Positions 1-8,281 of a stretch of 64,000 nucleotides of DNA are shown here, piece by piece. Position 1 is the first letter of the stretch. Every line of letters begins with the position of its first letter. The notes beneath the pieces are model-generated. The model was not told the DNA's origin. It searched no databases and was given only the letters and a program-made list of their open reading frames with translations. A program made the position numbers and the translations under genes. Source of the stretch: Merdiplasma sp905207905 (GTDB taxonomy: Bacteria; Bacillota; Clostridia; Lachnospirales; Lachnospiraceae); NCBI GenBank assembly GCA_902475025.1, contig CABRXX010000003.1, forward strand, positions 1 to 64,000, given 5' to 3'.

Positions 1-2555
1 CGGAGTCAAGCTCAGAGCTTGCGGAACCAGAGCCGCTGCCGGAGACTGAAGCGGAGAGCGAGCCGGAACCAGGAACGGAGCCTCCAATAGAACCGGAGTC
101 AAGCTCAGAACCTGAGGAAACAGAAACACAGACAGAGCCAGTACCTTCGGTGGTCACCGTTAAGAATATACAGGCTGAGATTCCAGCAGGAGGACGGATC
201 TATGACGGAACGGATCAGATTTCTCTGGTGTACAAGACGGAAGGGCTGAGGCAGGAAGATAGGGATTTGCTGAAGTATGAGGCGCACCTGGAAGGAAGCA
301 GTGCAGGGAAACAGAAGGTGAACTATCGTTTTTGGATCAGTGGTCAGGAGACAAGGTATCAGATTCAGGTGGAGGAGGCAGACCTTACGGTTCAGGTTTT
401 GCCAAAACAACTGACGGTGACGGTGCCGGATGGATGGAAGGTTTACGGCTATCCGGCTGCTATGGAATATATCCACCTTTTGGGAGAAGTGCAGGTGGAA
501 GGATTTATAAAAAATCAAAAAGGAGAGGAGAAGATACCAAAGGGATTTCAGATGCCAAGGGTGTGTCTGGATGCTGGAAAAGTAAGCCAGTGGAGTGAGA
601 TTTACGAACAGGGAGCACAGAAAAATTATGGAGGCGCATTGGTTCTTCAACGGGATAAGAAAGGGAAAATACTGGGAAATCCTACGGAAAATTACGTATT
701 TCCCGGACAGGGAGAATATAAAAAAGGGGATTTAAAAATTGTGCAAAACCAGGCGGTTTTGGGACGAGATTATGAGATCAGAGATCAGGCGGGACAGTTT
801 GGCTATTCTGCAGATGGGACATTGTGGGTACGCAGGGGAACCTCTCTTGAAGTGTCCGTCCTGGAAGGCAGCGGCTATTCGGAGGGCGCAGCAAGCGGAG
901 CGCTGTGGCAGGACGGAGTTTTTTCCTTTTCTTTAAAAAGAAGAAATGAGAATGGAGAAATCCTGGCAGATTCTGAAAATGCTCAGATTGCTTATCGGAT
1001 AGACGAGCAGGTTCCGGTTGGGGAAATTCGTATACAGGGAGCAGGAGATGAGCGGGAAAGCTATTACAGCAATCAGCCTGTGACAGTAGAGATTGGAATT
1101 CCGGAGGATGGAAAAAGCGGGATAAAAAGCGCAGAATATTTTATTTTTGCCAGTAGAGAGGCAGTTCTGTCCGGGGCTATCCAGGGAGGATGGCAGGACT
1201 GCAGGGAGGGAACTGCTTTTCAGCTGTCCCGGGAAGGCTCCTATACGGTTTATGTAAAAACGGAGGATCATACCGGCAACCGGGCTGTTGCGAAAAGCGG
1301 GATGATCGTGGTGGATACAACTGCTCCTCAGTTTCTGTTTCAGGGTATCCGCCCCAATAGTGCCAATAGCCAGGAGGCGGCGCTGACGGTTTCCTGCAGT
1401 GATCACCATTATGAGAAGGGATCCCTGACGGTACAGTTTTCCGGAGCCAACGGCGGGAGGGCGCCCTCTGTTTTAAAACAGGAGGATGGCCAAATGGGAG
1501 GCGCTCTGTATTTTGCAGATTTTCCGTATGAAAAGGCCTTTGACGATGTGTATACGGTAGCGGTCGCTGCCAGGGATCAGGCTGGAAATGAGTCTTTGGA
1601 AACCTTTACCTTTTCAGTGAATCGCTTTGGTTCTGTGTATGATCTTGAGACAGAGACAGGACAAAAGCTTCAGTCAGTGTATCACAGTGAGGCATTTCCG
1701 GTTGTATTTTTGGAAAATAATATTGACTTTGTGGGGGAAGTGCAGATTCTTTGCAGCCGCAATGGAGAATTACTGGAATTGCAGCAGGGAAAAGATTATA
1801 TCAGAGAGCGAAAGGGAGAAAAGGAGAGCTGGAAACAGTATCGGTATGAGATTTCGCCGAATGTGTTTAAGGAAGAAGGAACGTATGAGGTGCTGCTTTT
1901 GTCTAAGGACAGAGCCAGGAACAGTCAGGATACTCAGACGCAGGAAAAGTCCGTGCGGTTTGTAATCGATCGGTCAGCGCCGGAATGTTTGATTGTGGGA
2001 GCAGAGGATCAGAAGATTTATCAGACGGAGGAACTGTGGCTTATTTTGGAGCCAAGAGATAACGGCAAACTAAAAAAAATGGAGATTTATCTGAATGGGG
2101 AAAAGAAGGAAATTTTTGATGGGGCGAAGATCAGGGAACTGGGAGGACTGGTGAAGTGGAAGGCAGAAGGGAACAGAGAGTGGCAGAACTTGAGAATTTA
2201 TGTGGAGGATGAGGCCGGAAATTCATTTTGGACGGAGGAGATTTCTTTTCTGGTAACAGGAGAAAGGAAAGGAGAGGAGAAGGGGATGTTTAGCCGCGCA
2301 GGGGCAAACGATCAGAATCCGGAAACAAAAAACACCTGGAGAACCGCCGCTTTTTTTTCCATGTATCAGGATGGAGACAGGACAGGAGAAGCAAATGTTT
2401 TGGGGGAAAGCGGTGGAAGATGGGCAGTTGTCTGCGTGTGCGCAGGATTGGGAATCTTCGCTGTCTGCCGCTGGATTATATGGCGTTACCGAAAGAAAAC
2501 GTGGACTTTTGGGGGTTCTTATGGTAGGATAAACCATAAAGAAAGGAAACGCTAA
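1..2555 (+). CDS. C-terminal part of a large surface protein with Ig-like domains and a membrane anchor (5' truncated)
   Basis: The reading frame is open from base 3, so the true start lies outside the window; 850 residues are visible. The first 45 or so are a Glu/Pro/Ser-rich spacer typical of wall-spanning linkers, built partly from an imperfect repeat (bases 1-22 and 93-115). The body holds several beta-rich modules, each opening with a 'VDTTAP' or 'IDRSAP' type junction (around bases 1310 and 1965), as in bacterial Ig-like or adhesin repeats. Near the C-terminus a roughly 20-residue hydrophobic segment is followed by the basic tail RYRKK, the sign of an anchored extracellular protein. No LPXTG motif or catalytic motif was seen. 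The product is inferred to be an exported, membrane-tethered surface protein of unknown ligand. The CPBP protease gene starts one base after its stop, so the two are probably co-transcribed. Confidence 0.75.
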   Translation, partial: ESSSELAEPEPLPETEAESEPEPGTEPPIEPESSSEPEETETQTEPVPSVVTVKNIQAEIPAGGRIYDGTDQISLVYKTEGLRQEDRDLLKYEAHLEGSSAGKQKVNYRFWISGQETRYQIQVEEADLTVQVLPKQLTVTVPDGWKVYGYPAAMEYIHLLGEVQVEGFIKNQKGEEKIPKGFQMPRVCLDAGKVSQWSEIYEQGAQKNYGGALVLQRDKKGKILGNPTENYVFPGQGEYKKGDLKIVQNQAVLGRDYEIRDQAGQFGYSADGTLWVRRGTSLEVSVLEGSGYSEGAASGALWQDGVFSFSLKRRNENGEILADSENAQIAYRIDEQVPVGEIRIQGAGDERESYYSNQPVTVEIGIPEDGKSGIKSAEYFIFASREAVLSGAIQGGWQDCREGTAFQLSREGSYTVYVKTEDHTGNRAVAKSGMIVVDTTAPQFLFQGIRPNSANSQEAALTVSCSDHHYEKGSLTVQFSGANGGRAPSVLKQEDGQMGGALYFADFPYEKAFDDVYTVAVAARDQAGNESLETFTFSVNRFGSVYDLETETGQKLQSVYHSEAFPVVFLENNIDFVGEVQILCSRNGELLELQQGKDYIRERKGEKESWKQYRYEISPNVFKEEGTYEVLLLSKDRARNSQDTQTQEKSVRFVIDRSAPECLIVGAEDQKIYQTEELWLILEPRDNGKLKKMEIYLNGEKKEIFDGAKIRELGGLVKWKAEGNREWQNLRIYVEDEAGNSFWTEEISFLVTGERKGEEKGMFSRAGANDQNPETKNTWRTAAFFSMYQDGDRTGEANVLGESGGRWAVVCVCAGLGIFAVCRWIIWRYRKKTWTFGGSYGRINHKERKR

Positions 2556-2556
2556 G

Positions 2557-3222
2557 ATGCAGGAGATTGTAAAAAAAACAGGCAGAATTTTGACTCCGCT
2601 GCTTATTTATATGACGGTCAGCTTTTTTGTGACGGCAGCAGGTGTGGGAATGCAGCAGTTGCGTGGAAAAGGGCCGGAAACGCTGGATCAGGCGTTGCTT
2701 ACCGGCATTACGGCAGCGTTTCTTCTGCCGGTTTTCTATAGGCTTTGGCAGGAGGATCGAAAAAAGTACTTGCCCTCGGCAAAGAAGCGGAAGATTCCGG
2801 CCTGGGGCTATGGAGCAGCGTTTTTAACTGGAGCTTTGGCAGCCATTTTAGGAAGTGGCCTGATAGAGGCCGCAGGGTTAAAAAACCATTTTTCCAATGA
2901 GATTCAGGAAGGATTGTTTGCCTCTGCTCTTTGGGCGCAGCTGTTAGGGCCTGGCTGTTTGGCGCCGTTTATGGAAGAACTTCTTTATCGTGGAATTTTG
3001 TATGAGCGGCTGAGAGAAGATTTTCCCATAGGGATGTCAATGGTGATTGCGTCCCTGCTTTTTGCCATAGGACATGGAAATTTGATCCAGACTGTCTATG
3101 CGCTGCCGATGGCCTTTCTTTTGCAGCTTCTTTACGAAAAAAGCGGACGTCTGGCATTGCCGATGGTATTTCACATGGGAGCAAACCTGATATCCATATG
3201 GGCGGAGCATTTTGGAGCGTAA
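2557..3222 (+). CDS. CPBP family intramembrane metalloprotease
   Basis: This 221-residue protein has several hydrophobic segments and the CPBP (Abi/CaaX-protease-like) signature: an EELLYRG motif with Glu140, Glu141 and Arg145, a first His in 'GHGN' (His163) and a second in 'FHMGAN' (His206). These are the residues expected to bind the metal and catalyse cleavage within the membrane. Family members mature or degrade membrane peptides, and some give bacteriocin self-immunity; the substrate here cannot be told. The start follows AAAGGAAA and lies one base after the stop of the upstream surface protein, so both may be translated from one message. The length is normal for the family. Confidence 0.88.
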   Translation: MQEIVKKTGRILTPLLIYMTVSFFVTAAGVGMQQLRGKGPETLDQALLTGITAAFLLPVFYRLWQEDRKKYLPSAKKRKIPAWGYGAAFLTGALAAILGSGLIEAAGLKNHFSNEIQEGLFASALWAQLLGPGCLAPFMEELLYRGILYERLREDFPIGMSMVIASLLFAIGHGNLIQTVYALPMAFLLQLLYEKSGRLALPMVFHMGANLISIWAEHFGA

Positions 3223-3264
3223 AGGGCAGAGCGCTTTTAAGACAAGAAGCAAAAATAAAAAGAT

Positions 3265-3269
3265 GGAGG
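3265..3269 (+). promoter_or_regulatory. Ribosome binding site fixing the glyA start
   Basis: GGAGG lies nine bases before the ATG at 3279. It decides between that start and an in-frame start 81 bases upstream at 3198, which has no such site and would overlap the protease gene. Confidence 0.75.
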
Positions 3270-3278
3270 ATTGTAAGT

Positions 3279-4517
3279 ATGTATTCCCTGGAAGAAATCA
3301 GAAAAACAGATCCTGAAATTGCGGATGCCATTGTGGCAGAGGAAGAACGGCAGAACAGCCATATCGAGCTGATCGCATCAGAAAACTGGGTGTCTAAGGC
3401 TGTGATGGCTGCTATGGGGAGTCCCCTGACCAACAAATACGCAGAGGGCTATCCGGGAAAGCGTTATTACGGCGGCTGTCAGTGCGTAGACGTAGTGGAG
3501 GATCTGGCCAGAGACAGAGCGATGAAGATTTTTGGCTGTACCTATGCAAATGTGCAGCCCCATTCCGGTGCCCAGGCAAATATGGCCGTATTTTTTGCCC
3601 TCTTGGAGCCAGGGGATACCGTTCTTGGCATGGATCTGGCTCATGGCGGGCATCTTACCCATGGAAGCCCTGCCAATTTATCAGGAGCTTACTTTAAGGC
3701 TGTGGCCTATGGAGTAAATGATGAGGGATTTATTGACTACGGTAAGGTTCGAGAAATCGCTATCGCGTGCAGACCCAAACTGATCGTGGCAGGGGCAAGC
3801 GCGTACGCCCGCACCATTGATTTTAAGAAATTCAGGGAAATTGCAGATGAGGTGGGCGCTTACCTGATGGTGGATATGGCTCATATTGCAGGTCTTGTGG
3901 CAGCCGGCTGCCATCAAAGCCCTATTCCTTATGCCCATGTGACTACGACAACCACCCATAAGACTCTGAGAGGCCCCAGAGGCGGTTTGATTCTTTCCAG
4001 CAAGGAATTTGCAGAGGAGCATCATCTGAATAAGGCTATTTTCCCGGGAACGCAGGGAGGCCCTCTGATGCATGTGATTGCAGCCAAAGCAGTGTGCTTT
4101 AAGGAGGCTATGACCCCGGAATATAAGACATACCAGGAAAATATTGTGAAGAATGCCAAGGCTCTCTGCGAGGGGCTGATGAAACGGGGAATCGAAATCG
4201 TGTCCGGAGGTACGGACAACCATTTGATGCTGGTAGATCTTACCAATGTGGGAAAAAGCGGCAAGGAAGTGGAGAATCTGCTGGACAGTGTGAACATTAC
4301 CTGCAATAAGAATACCATTCCTAATGATCCCAGATCTGCCTTTGTCACCAGCGGCGTACGTCTGGGGACTCCTGCCGTTACTTCAAGAGGCATGAATGAG
4401 GAGGATATGGATGTGATTGCAGAGGCGGTTGCCACGATGCTGAAAGAAGGAGAAACCGGGGCGGAGAAAGCAAGAGAACTGGTAAAGAGTCTTACGGATA
4501 AATATCCTTTGATATAA
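3279..4517 (+). CDS. glyA: Serine hydroxymethyltransferase
   Basis: GlyA interconverts serine and glycine with transfer of a one-carbon unit to tetrahydrofolate, using pyridoxal phosphate in the cytoplasm. The 412-residue product has the family hallmarks: 'ELIASEN' near residue 30, 'YAEGYPGKRYYGG' near 54, the phosphate-binding 'HSGAQANM' region, and the PLP lysine in 'TTTTHKTLRGPRGG' (Lys228). A start at 3279 gives the usual length and N-terminus. The gene ends in a strong terminator (4544-4582), so it closes a transcription unit. It is ordinary in all visible respects. Confidence 0.97.
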   Translation: MYSLEEIRKTDPEIADAIVAEEERQNSHIELIASENWVSKAVMAAMGSPLTNKYAEGYPGKRYYGGCQCVDVVEDLARDRAMKIFGCTYANVQPHSGAQANMAVFFALLEPGDTVLGMDLAHGGHLTHGSPANLSGAYFKAVAYGVNDEGFIDYGKVREIAIACRPKLIVAGASAYARTIDFKKFREIADEVGAYLMVDMAHIAGLVAAGCHQSPIPYAHVTTTTTHKTLRGPRGGLILSSKEFAEEHHLNKAIFPGTQGGPLMHVIAAKAVCFKEAMTPEYKTYQENIVKNAKALCEGLMKRGIEIVSGGTDNHLMLVDLTNVGKSGKEVENLLDSVNITCNKNTIPNDPRSAFVTSGVRLGTPAVTSRGMNEEDMDVIAEAVATMLKEGETGAEKARELVKSLTDKYPLI

Positions 4518-4543
4518 AATTTAGAATTCTGATCAAGAGTGAG

Positions 4544-4582
4544 GGGCTGGATTTTTGATTTTAAGATCCAGCCCGCTTTTTT
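4544..4582 (+). terminator. Intrinsic terminator after glyA
   Basis: A perfect 9-bp stem (GGGCTGGAT at 4544-4552 with ATCCAGCCC at 4566-4574) is followed by GCTTTTTTAC. It sits 26 bases after the glyA stop. Confidence 0.9.
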
Positions 4583-4608
4583 ACTTAGGAAAGTAAGAAG
4601 TATTTTTA

Positions 4609-4656
4609 GCATCCGTGTACATAAGGCAACACGCCTCAAGTCATGAGATTTGCTGG
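4609..4656 (+). repeat. Dispersed non-coding repeat, family B copy 1
   Basis: This 48-bp stretch closely matches 53023-53069, sharing the core AACACGCCTCAA, then TCATGAG or CCATGAG, TTT and CTGG. It contains the small inverted repeat CTCA..TGAG. It lies between the glyA terminator and the nucleoside hydrolase gene. No coding capacity is seen. Only two copies are visible here. Confidence 0.6.
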
Positions 4657-4712
4657 CTGTATGAGATAGGAACTGTAAATATCAGGTAGTAGTAGATGGG
4701 AGAAGCAGTTTT

Positions 4713-5654
4713 ATGAAGCTTTTAATTGACTGTGACACAGGAGTAGATGATTCTATAGCGCTTTTGTTTGCGTTATACCGAAAAGATGTGGAGATCATAG
4801 GTATCTCTACCGGAGCTGGCAATGTGAGCGCTAAGCAGGGAGCAGATAATACGCTGCGAATTTTAAAACTGGCGGGAAGAGAGGGAGAGATTCCAGTCTG
4901 CATCGGAGCAGAGGAAACTTTGAATGGGGGAGCAGAAGAATTTCCGGAATTTATACATGGGAAAAATGGATTGGGAAATGTGTTCCTTCCCCCGTCAGAG
5001 CAGAAACCAAAGGATATGGATGTGAGGGATTTTCTGTATCAAAAAGCCTGTGAACAAGGGGGAGAAGCAGTGCTGGTAACTTTAGGAAGAATGACCAACA
5101 TTGCTAATACACTAAAAAAGTATCCTGATTTCTGTACAAAGGTAAAACGGGTCGTAGGAATGGGAGGTGCAGTAAATGGTTTTGGAAATGTAGGGCCTTC
5201 AGTAGAAGCGAATATAGGAGGAGATCCGGAGGCAGCAGATTTGGTGTTTTTGGCCTCTTGGCCGGTGACTATGGTGGGATTGGATGTGACATTAAAGACC
5301 ATTCTCCATAAGAAGGATGTGGAAATGGCACTGAGATATTGCAGGGAAGAGTGCAGACCAATCCTTTCCTTCGTGCAGCAGGAGCTGATTTATTATATGA
5401 AAGGAGCCAGACGGCAGAACTGGATGCGGGAGTGTTGCCCACTGCATGACCCGCTGGCTATGATTGTGGCAGTAGATCCCAGCGTAGTGATTACTCAGAA
5501 GCGGATTACAAGAGTAGAGTGTCAGGGAACCTATTGCCGGGGAATGATGGTGACAGATCTGCGGGAGCATCCCATACCTGGGCGTTATGTGGAACACTGC
5601 ATACAGGTGGATTCAAGAAGAGCGGTCAATGAATTGTTTGCAGTTTTTCAATAA
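4713..5654 (+). CDS. Nucleoside hydrolase (inosine-uridine preferring family)
   Basis: The 313-residue enzyme starts with the Asp-rich calcium-binding motif 'DCDTGVDDS' (Asp6, Asp8, Asp12, Asp13) that defines nucleoside N-ribohydrolases. It ends with the second conserved site 'LHDPLAM' (His and Asp near residue 244). The family splits ribonucleosides into free base and ribose for salvage; base preference cannot be read from the sequence. A GGGAG-type ribosome binding site precedes the ATG. It stands alone between the glyA terminator and the hydrogenase promoter. Confidence 0.93.
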   Translation: MKLLIDCDTGVDDSIALLFALYRKDVEIIGISTGAGNVSAKQGADNTLRILKLAGREGEIPVCIGAEETLNGGAEEFPEFIHGKNGLGNVFLPPSEQKPKDMDVRDFLYQKACEQGGEAVLVTLGRMTNIANTLKKYPDFCTKVKRVVGMGGAVNGFGNVGPSVEANIGGDPEAADLVFLASWPVTMVGLDVTLKTILHKKDVEMALRYCREECRPILSFVQQELIYYMKGARRQNWMRECCPLHDPLAMIVAVDPSVVITQKRITRVECQGTYCRGMMVTDLREHPIPGRYVEHCIQVDSRRAVNELFAVFQ

Positions 5655-5708
5655 GGATATGAGCGTTTTTGTTTCCTATAAAATACAGGCCTGGCAATGT
5701 TTTTTGCT

Positions 5709-5737
5709 TGAAGCGCTGAAAAATTCCAGTTATAATA
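5709..5737 (+). promoter_or_regulatory. Sigma-A type promoter upstream of the hydrogenase
   Basis: TTGAAG (5709-5714) and TATAAT (5732-5737) are separated by exactly 17 bases. The hydrogenase start lies about 110 bases downstream, leaving a moderate leader in which no riboswitch was recognised. Confidence 0.65.
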
Positions 5738-5850
5738 TTTTCAGAAGCTGAGTGAGAATATCAGGCTGGGAAACAGACAGCCAGAGGCAACGGTGATCCA
5801 GAATTGGTATCTCATGGAAAAGAAGACAGTCAACAGGAGGAGAAACATAT

Positions 5851-7374
5851 ATGAGCATGCGCGGTGTTTACACCAACGTAGTAGAGATACGGCAGAAAAT
5901 TTTTACGGAAGTGGCCCGAATGGCCTTTGAGGGAGGCGATTATTCCAGGATTATCGATCTGCCTTATAAAATTATTCCGGGAGAAGTGGGAAGCTACCGG
6001 GAAAGCGTGTTTTTAGAGAGAGCCATTGTAGAAGAGCGTCTGCGCCTGGCCATTGGCCTTCCGCTCAGGGATATGACGGAGCATGCGCCTGTTTCCAAAG
6101 GAATTGAAGAGAGCGCCATTGCGGAGAAATATTATGATCCGCCCCTGGTCAATATTATTAAATTCGCCTGCCACTCCTGCCCGGATAATGAGATGAAAGT
6201 GACAGATGCCTGTCAGGGATGTCTGGCAAACCCCTGTAAAGAGGTTTGCCCCAAGGGAGCCATCACCATTGTAAATGGAAAATCTGTGATTGATCAGAGC
6301 AAATGCATTAACTGCGGTAAATGTGCCAATGTGTGTCCCTACCATGCTATTTTGAAGATGGAGCGGCCCTGTGCCGCAGCCTGCGGCATGGACGCCATCA
6401 GCAGCGATAAGCTGGGGCGGGCGCAGATCGACTATGATAAGTGTGTATCCTGCGGCATGTGTCTGGTGAACTGTCCCTTTGGAGCCATCTCGGATAAGAG
6501 CCAGATCTTCCAGGTGATCCATGCCATTAAGAGCGGAACTCCGGTGTATGCAGCCGTGGCTCCGGCTTTTGTAGGCCAGTTTGGCAAGGAACTGACACCT
6601 GAAAAATTAAAAGGAGCTATGCAGGAGTTGGGATTTGCAGATGTGGTGGAAGTGGCTGTAGGAGCAGACCTGTGTACCATTGAGGAGGCTCAGGACTTTT
6701 TGGCAGAGGTTCCGGAAAAGCAGCCCTTTATGGCTACCTCCTGTTGTCCAGCCTGGGCTACCATGGCCAAGATGGAATTTCCAGATCTGGCTCCCTATAT
6801 TTCCATGGCGCTGACGCCCATGGTGCTTACCGGACGTCTCATCAAGAAAGAGCATCCGGGATGCAAGGTGGTATTTATCGGGCCATGTTCTGCGAAAAAG
6901 CTGGAAGCCAGCCGGAAGGAAATCCGCAGCGATATTGATTTTGTCATGACCTTTGAGGAGGTTATGGGGATGTTTACTGCCAAGGGAATCAATTTTGAAG
7001 AGGTAGCTGCTACAGATTCCTTTACAGAGGCATCTGCGGATGGCCGGGGCTTTGCAGTCAGCGGAGGAGTGGCGTCCGCTGTGGTCAACTGTATTCAGGA
7101 GATGGCTCCTGAACGGGAGATGAAGGTTGCCAAGGCAGAAGGGTTGCGGGAGTGCAAGGAATTGCTGAAGGATGCTCAGAAGGGAAAATATGATGGCTAT
7201 CTTTTGGAAGGAATGGCTTGCCCGGGCGGCTGTGTAGGCGGTGCTGGAACCATGCAGGGCCCCACTAAGGCCAAGGGGCAGATTGTGGTGACCATGAAAA
7301 AGTCCAAGATGAAAAATTCCATGGAGAGCAATTACAAAGACAAGCTTACCCTGTTGGAGGAGAGAGAACATTAA
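5851..7374 (+). CDS. Monomeric [FeFe] hydrogenase, group B-like
   Basis: The 507-residue protein contains cysteine clusters for several 4Fe-4S centres: residues 107/110/121/124/129/133, 152/155/158/162 and 198/201/204/208. A C-terminal H-cluster domain follows. The three H-cluster signatures are present as 'TSCCPAW' (Cys288, Cys289), 'GPCSAKK' (Cys336) and 'EGMACPGGC' (Cys447, Cys451). Alanine in the first motif and the PCSAKK form of the second fit group B enzymes rather than the well-studied group A, which has TSCCPGW. The enzyme probably oxidises or evolves H2 with ferredoxin as partner in the cytoplasm, but group B biochemistry is little known. AGGAGG at 5835-5840 sets the start. No hydEFG maturation genes are in the window. 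Confidence 0.88.
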   Translation: MSMRGVYTNVVEIRQKIFTEVARMAFEGGDYSRIIDLPYKIIPGEVGSYRESVFLERAIVEERLRLAIGLPLRDMTEHAPVSKGIEESAIAEKYYDPPLVNIIKFACHSCPDNEMKVTDACQGCLANPCKEVCPKGAITIVNGKSVIDQSKCINCGKCANVCPYHAILKMERPCAAACGMDAISSDKLGRAQIDYDKCVSCGMCLVNCPFGAISDKSQIFQVIHAIKSGTPVYAAVAPAFVGQFGKELTPEKLKGAMQELGFADVVEVAVGADLCTIEEAQDFLAEVPEKQPFMATSCCPAWATMAKMEFPDLAPYISMALTPMVLTGRLIKKEHPGCKVVFIGPCSAKKLEASRKEIRSDIDFVMTFEEVMGMFTAKGINFEEVAATDSFTEASADGRGFAVSGGVASAVVNCIQEMAPEREMKVAKAEGLRECKELLKDAQKGKYDGYLLEGMACPGGCVGGAGTMQGPTKAKGQIVVTMKKSKMKNSMESNYKDKLTLLEEREH

Positions 7375-7942
7375 GAAAAAGGATTATCAGATCACCCAGT
7401 GGTGCCACCGTATGGTGCAGGAACACATTCAGCCTGGAGATGTGTGCATAGACGCCACCATGGGGAACGGAAATGATACGGAGTTTTTGTGCCGGGCTGT
7501 GGGGCCATCCGGTCAGGTGCTGGCTTTCGATATTCAGGAGGCGGCATTGGAGCATACCCGGGAGCGGCTTTTCCATAACCTGGAGTTCGTAAATTATGAG
7601 CTGCATCTGGACAGTCATGAACATCTGGAAAAGTATGGAACAAAAGAGAGCGTAAGCGCTGTGTTGTTTAATCTGGGTTATCTGCCGGGAGGCGATCACA
7701 GGCTGGCTACCAGGCCGGAGAGTTCCATTCGGGCTATGGAGGCAGGTCTCTCCCTGCTGAAACCGGGAGGTGTTCTGAGTGTGTGCATCTACAGCGGAGG
7801 AGACAGCGGATTTGATGAGCGGGATGCAGTGCTGCAGTGGCTTCGTAGCCTGGATTCTAAGAAGTATCTGGTTCTTGTGACAGAGTATTACAACCGCCCG
7901 AATCATCCGCCCATACCAGCGCTGGTGGTAAAGCTCTCTTAG
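7370..7942 (+). CDS. Class I SAM-dependent methyltransferase, MnmM/YtqB family; probable ATT start
   Basis: The core has the SAM-binding motif 'DATMGNGNDT' and the conserved 'FNLGYLPGGDH' and 'YYNRPNHPP' segments of the YtqB/MnmM family, which methylates the nm5(s2)U34 tRNA wobble base. The first ATG (7412) lacks a ribosome binding site and would cut off the family's N-terminal 'ITQWCHRM' segment. The same frame is open upstream, and an ATT at 7370 overlaps the hydrogenase stop (cATTAAg) and lies nine bases after GGAGG (7356-7360). This gives a 190-residue protein of normal length. I therefore infer a non-canonical, translationally coupled ATT start. The function is by family resemblance; the start is inference. 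Confidence 0.8.
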   Translation: MKKKDYQITQWCHRMVQEHIQPGDVCIDATMGNGNDTEFLCRAVGPSGQVLAFDIQEAALEHTRERLFHNLEFVNYELHLDSHEHLEKYGTKESVSAVLFNLGYLPGGDHRLATRPESSIRAMEAGLSLLKPGGVLSVCIYSGGDSGFDERDAVLQWLRSLDSKKYLVLVTEYYNRPNHPPIPALVVKLS

Positions 7943-7950
7943 GGAGGTTC

Positions 7951-7990
7951 TTTCATAGGAAATTTCTTCCTGTGAAACAAAAATGCTCCG
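7951..7990 (+). repeat. Dispersed palindromic repeat, family A copy 1
   Basis: TTTCATAGGAA (7951-7961) and TTCCTGTGAAA (7967-7977) form an 11-bp stem with a 5-base loop, followed by CAAAAATGCTCCG. Copies 2 and 3 lie at 11867 and 42603. This one begins eight bases after the methyltransferase stop. Confidence 0.8.
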
Positions 7991-8098
7991 TAGAGCGGTC
8001 ACAGATCCGGCGGCTATAACAGGGCGCAGCAGGATTATAAAAGATTGTGATGAAGTTTCCGGTGAAAAAATAAATTTTGTAAATTATAAACAGAAAGC

Positions 8099-8170
8099 AA
8101 AAACTGCTGCAAAGGCAGAGGGACTGGGCTGTTTCCACAGGTCTCCTTCTCCTTTTGCAGCAGTTTTTCT
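8099..8170 (+). terminator. Long-stem terminator after the hydrogenase-methyltransferase unit
   Basis: AAAAACTGCTGCAAA (8099-8113) is the exact reverse complement of 8154-8168, which ends in TTTTT. The loop of about 40 bases has minor internal pairing. The A-run before the stem could make it work in both directions. Confidence 0.8.
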
Positions 8171-8281
8171 TCTGTAAAAGTGATGGAGCATCACAATTAC
8201 ATCACAATGACGTAATAATATCGAGAAAGAAAAGTAATTTTCTTAATGAAAAAGAAATAATTAGGCGTATAGGATAAAATC

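Larger units (their letters stand above)
7943..8281 (+). other. Intergenic region of 339 bases: repeat, terminator and leader of the importer locus
   Basis: No gene is seen. The region holds palindromic repeat A1 (7951-7990), a long terminator (8099-8170) and an AT-rich stretch before the importer ATPase. I found no TPP-type or other riboswitch and no clear -35/-10 pair in the last 110 bases. AGGA at 8271-8274 is the likely ribosome binding site for the ATG at 8282. Confidence 0.6.

Noticed and set aside
8171..8281. Possible TPP riboswitch before the NMT1-type importer
   Set aside because: NMT1-like importers are often thiamine-linked, but none of the conserved TPP core blocks is present.
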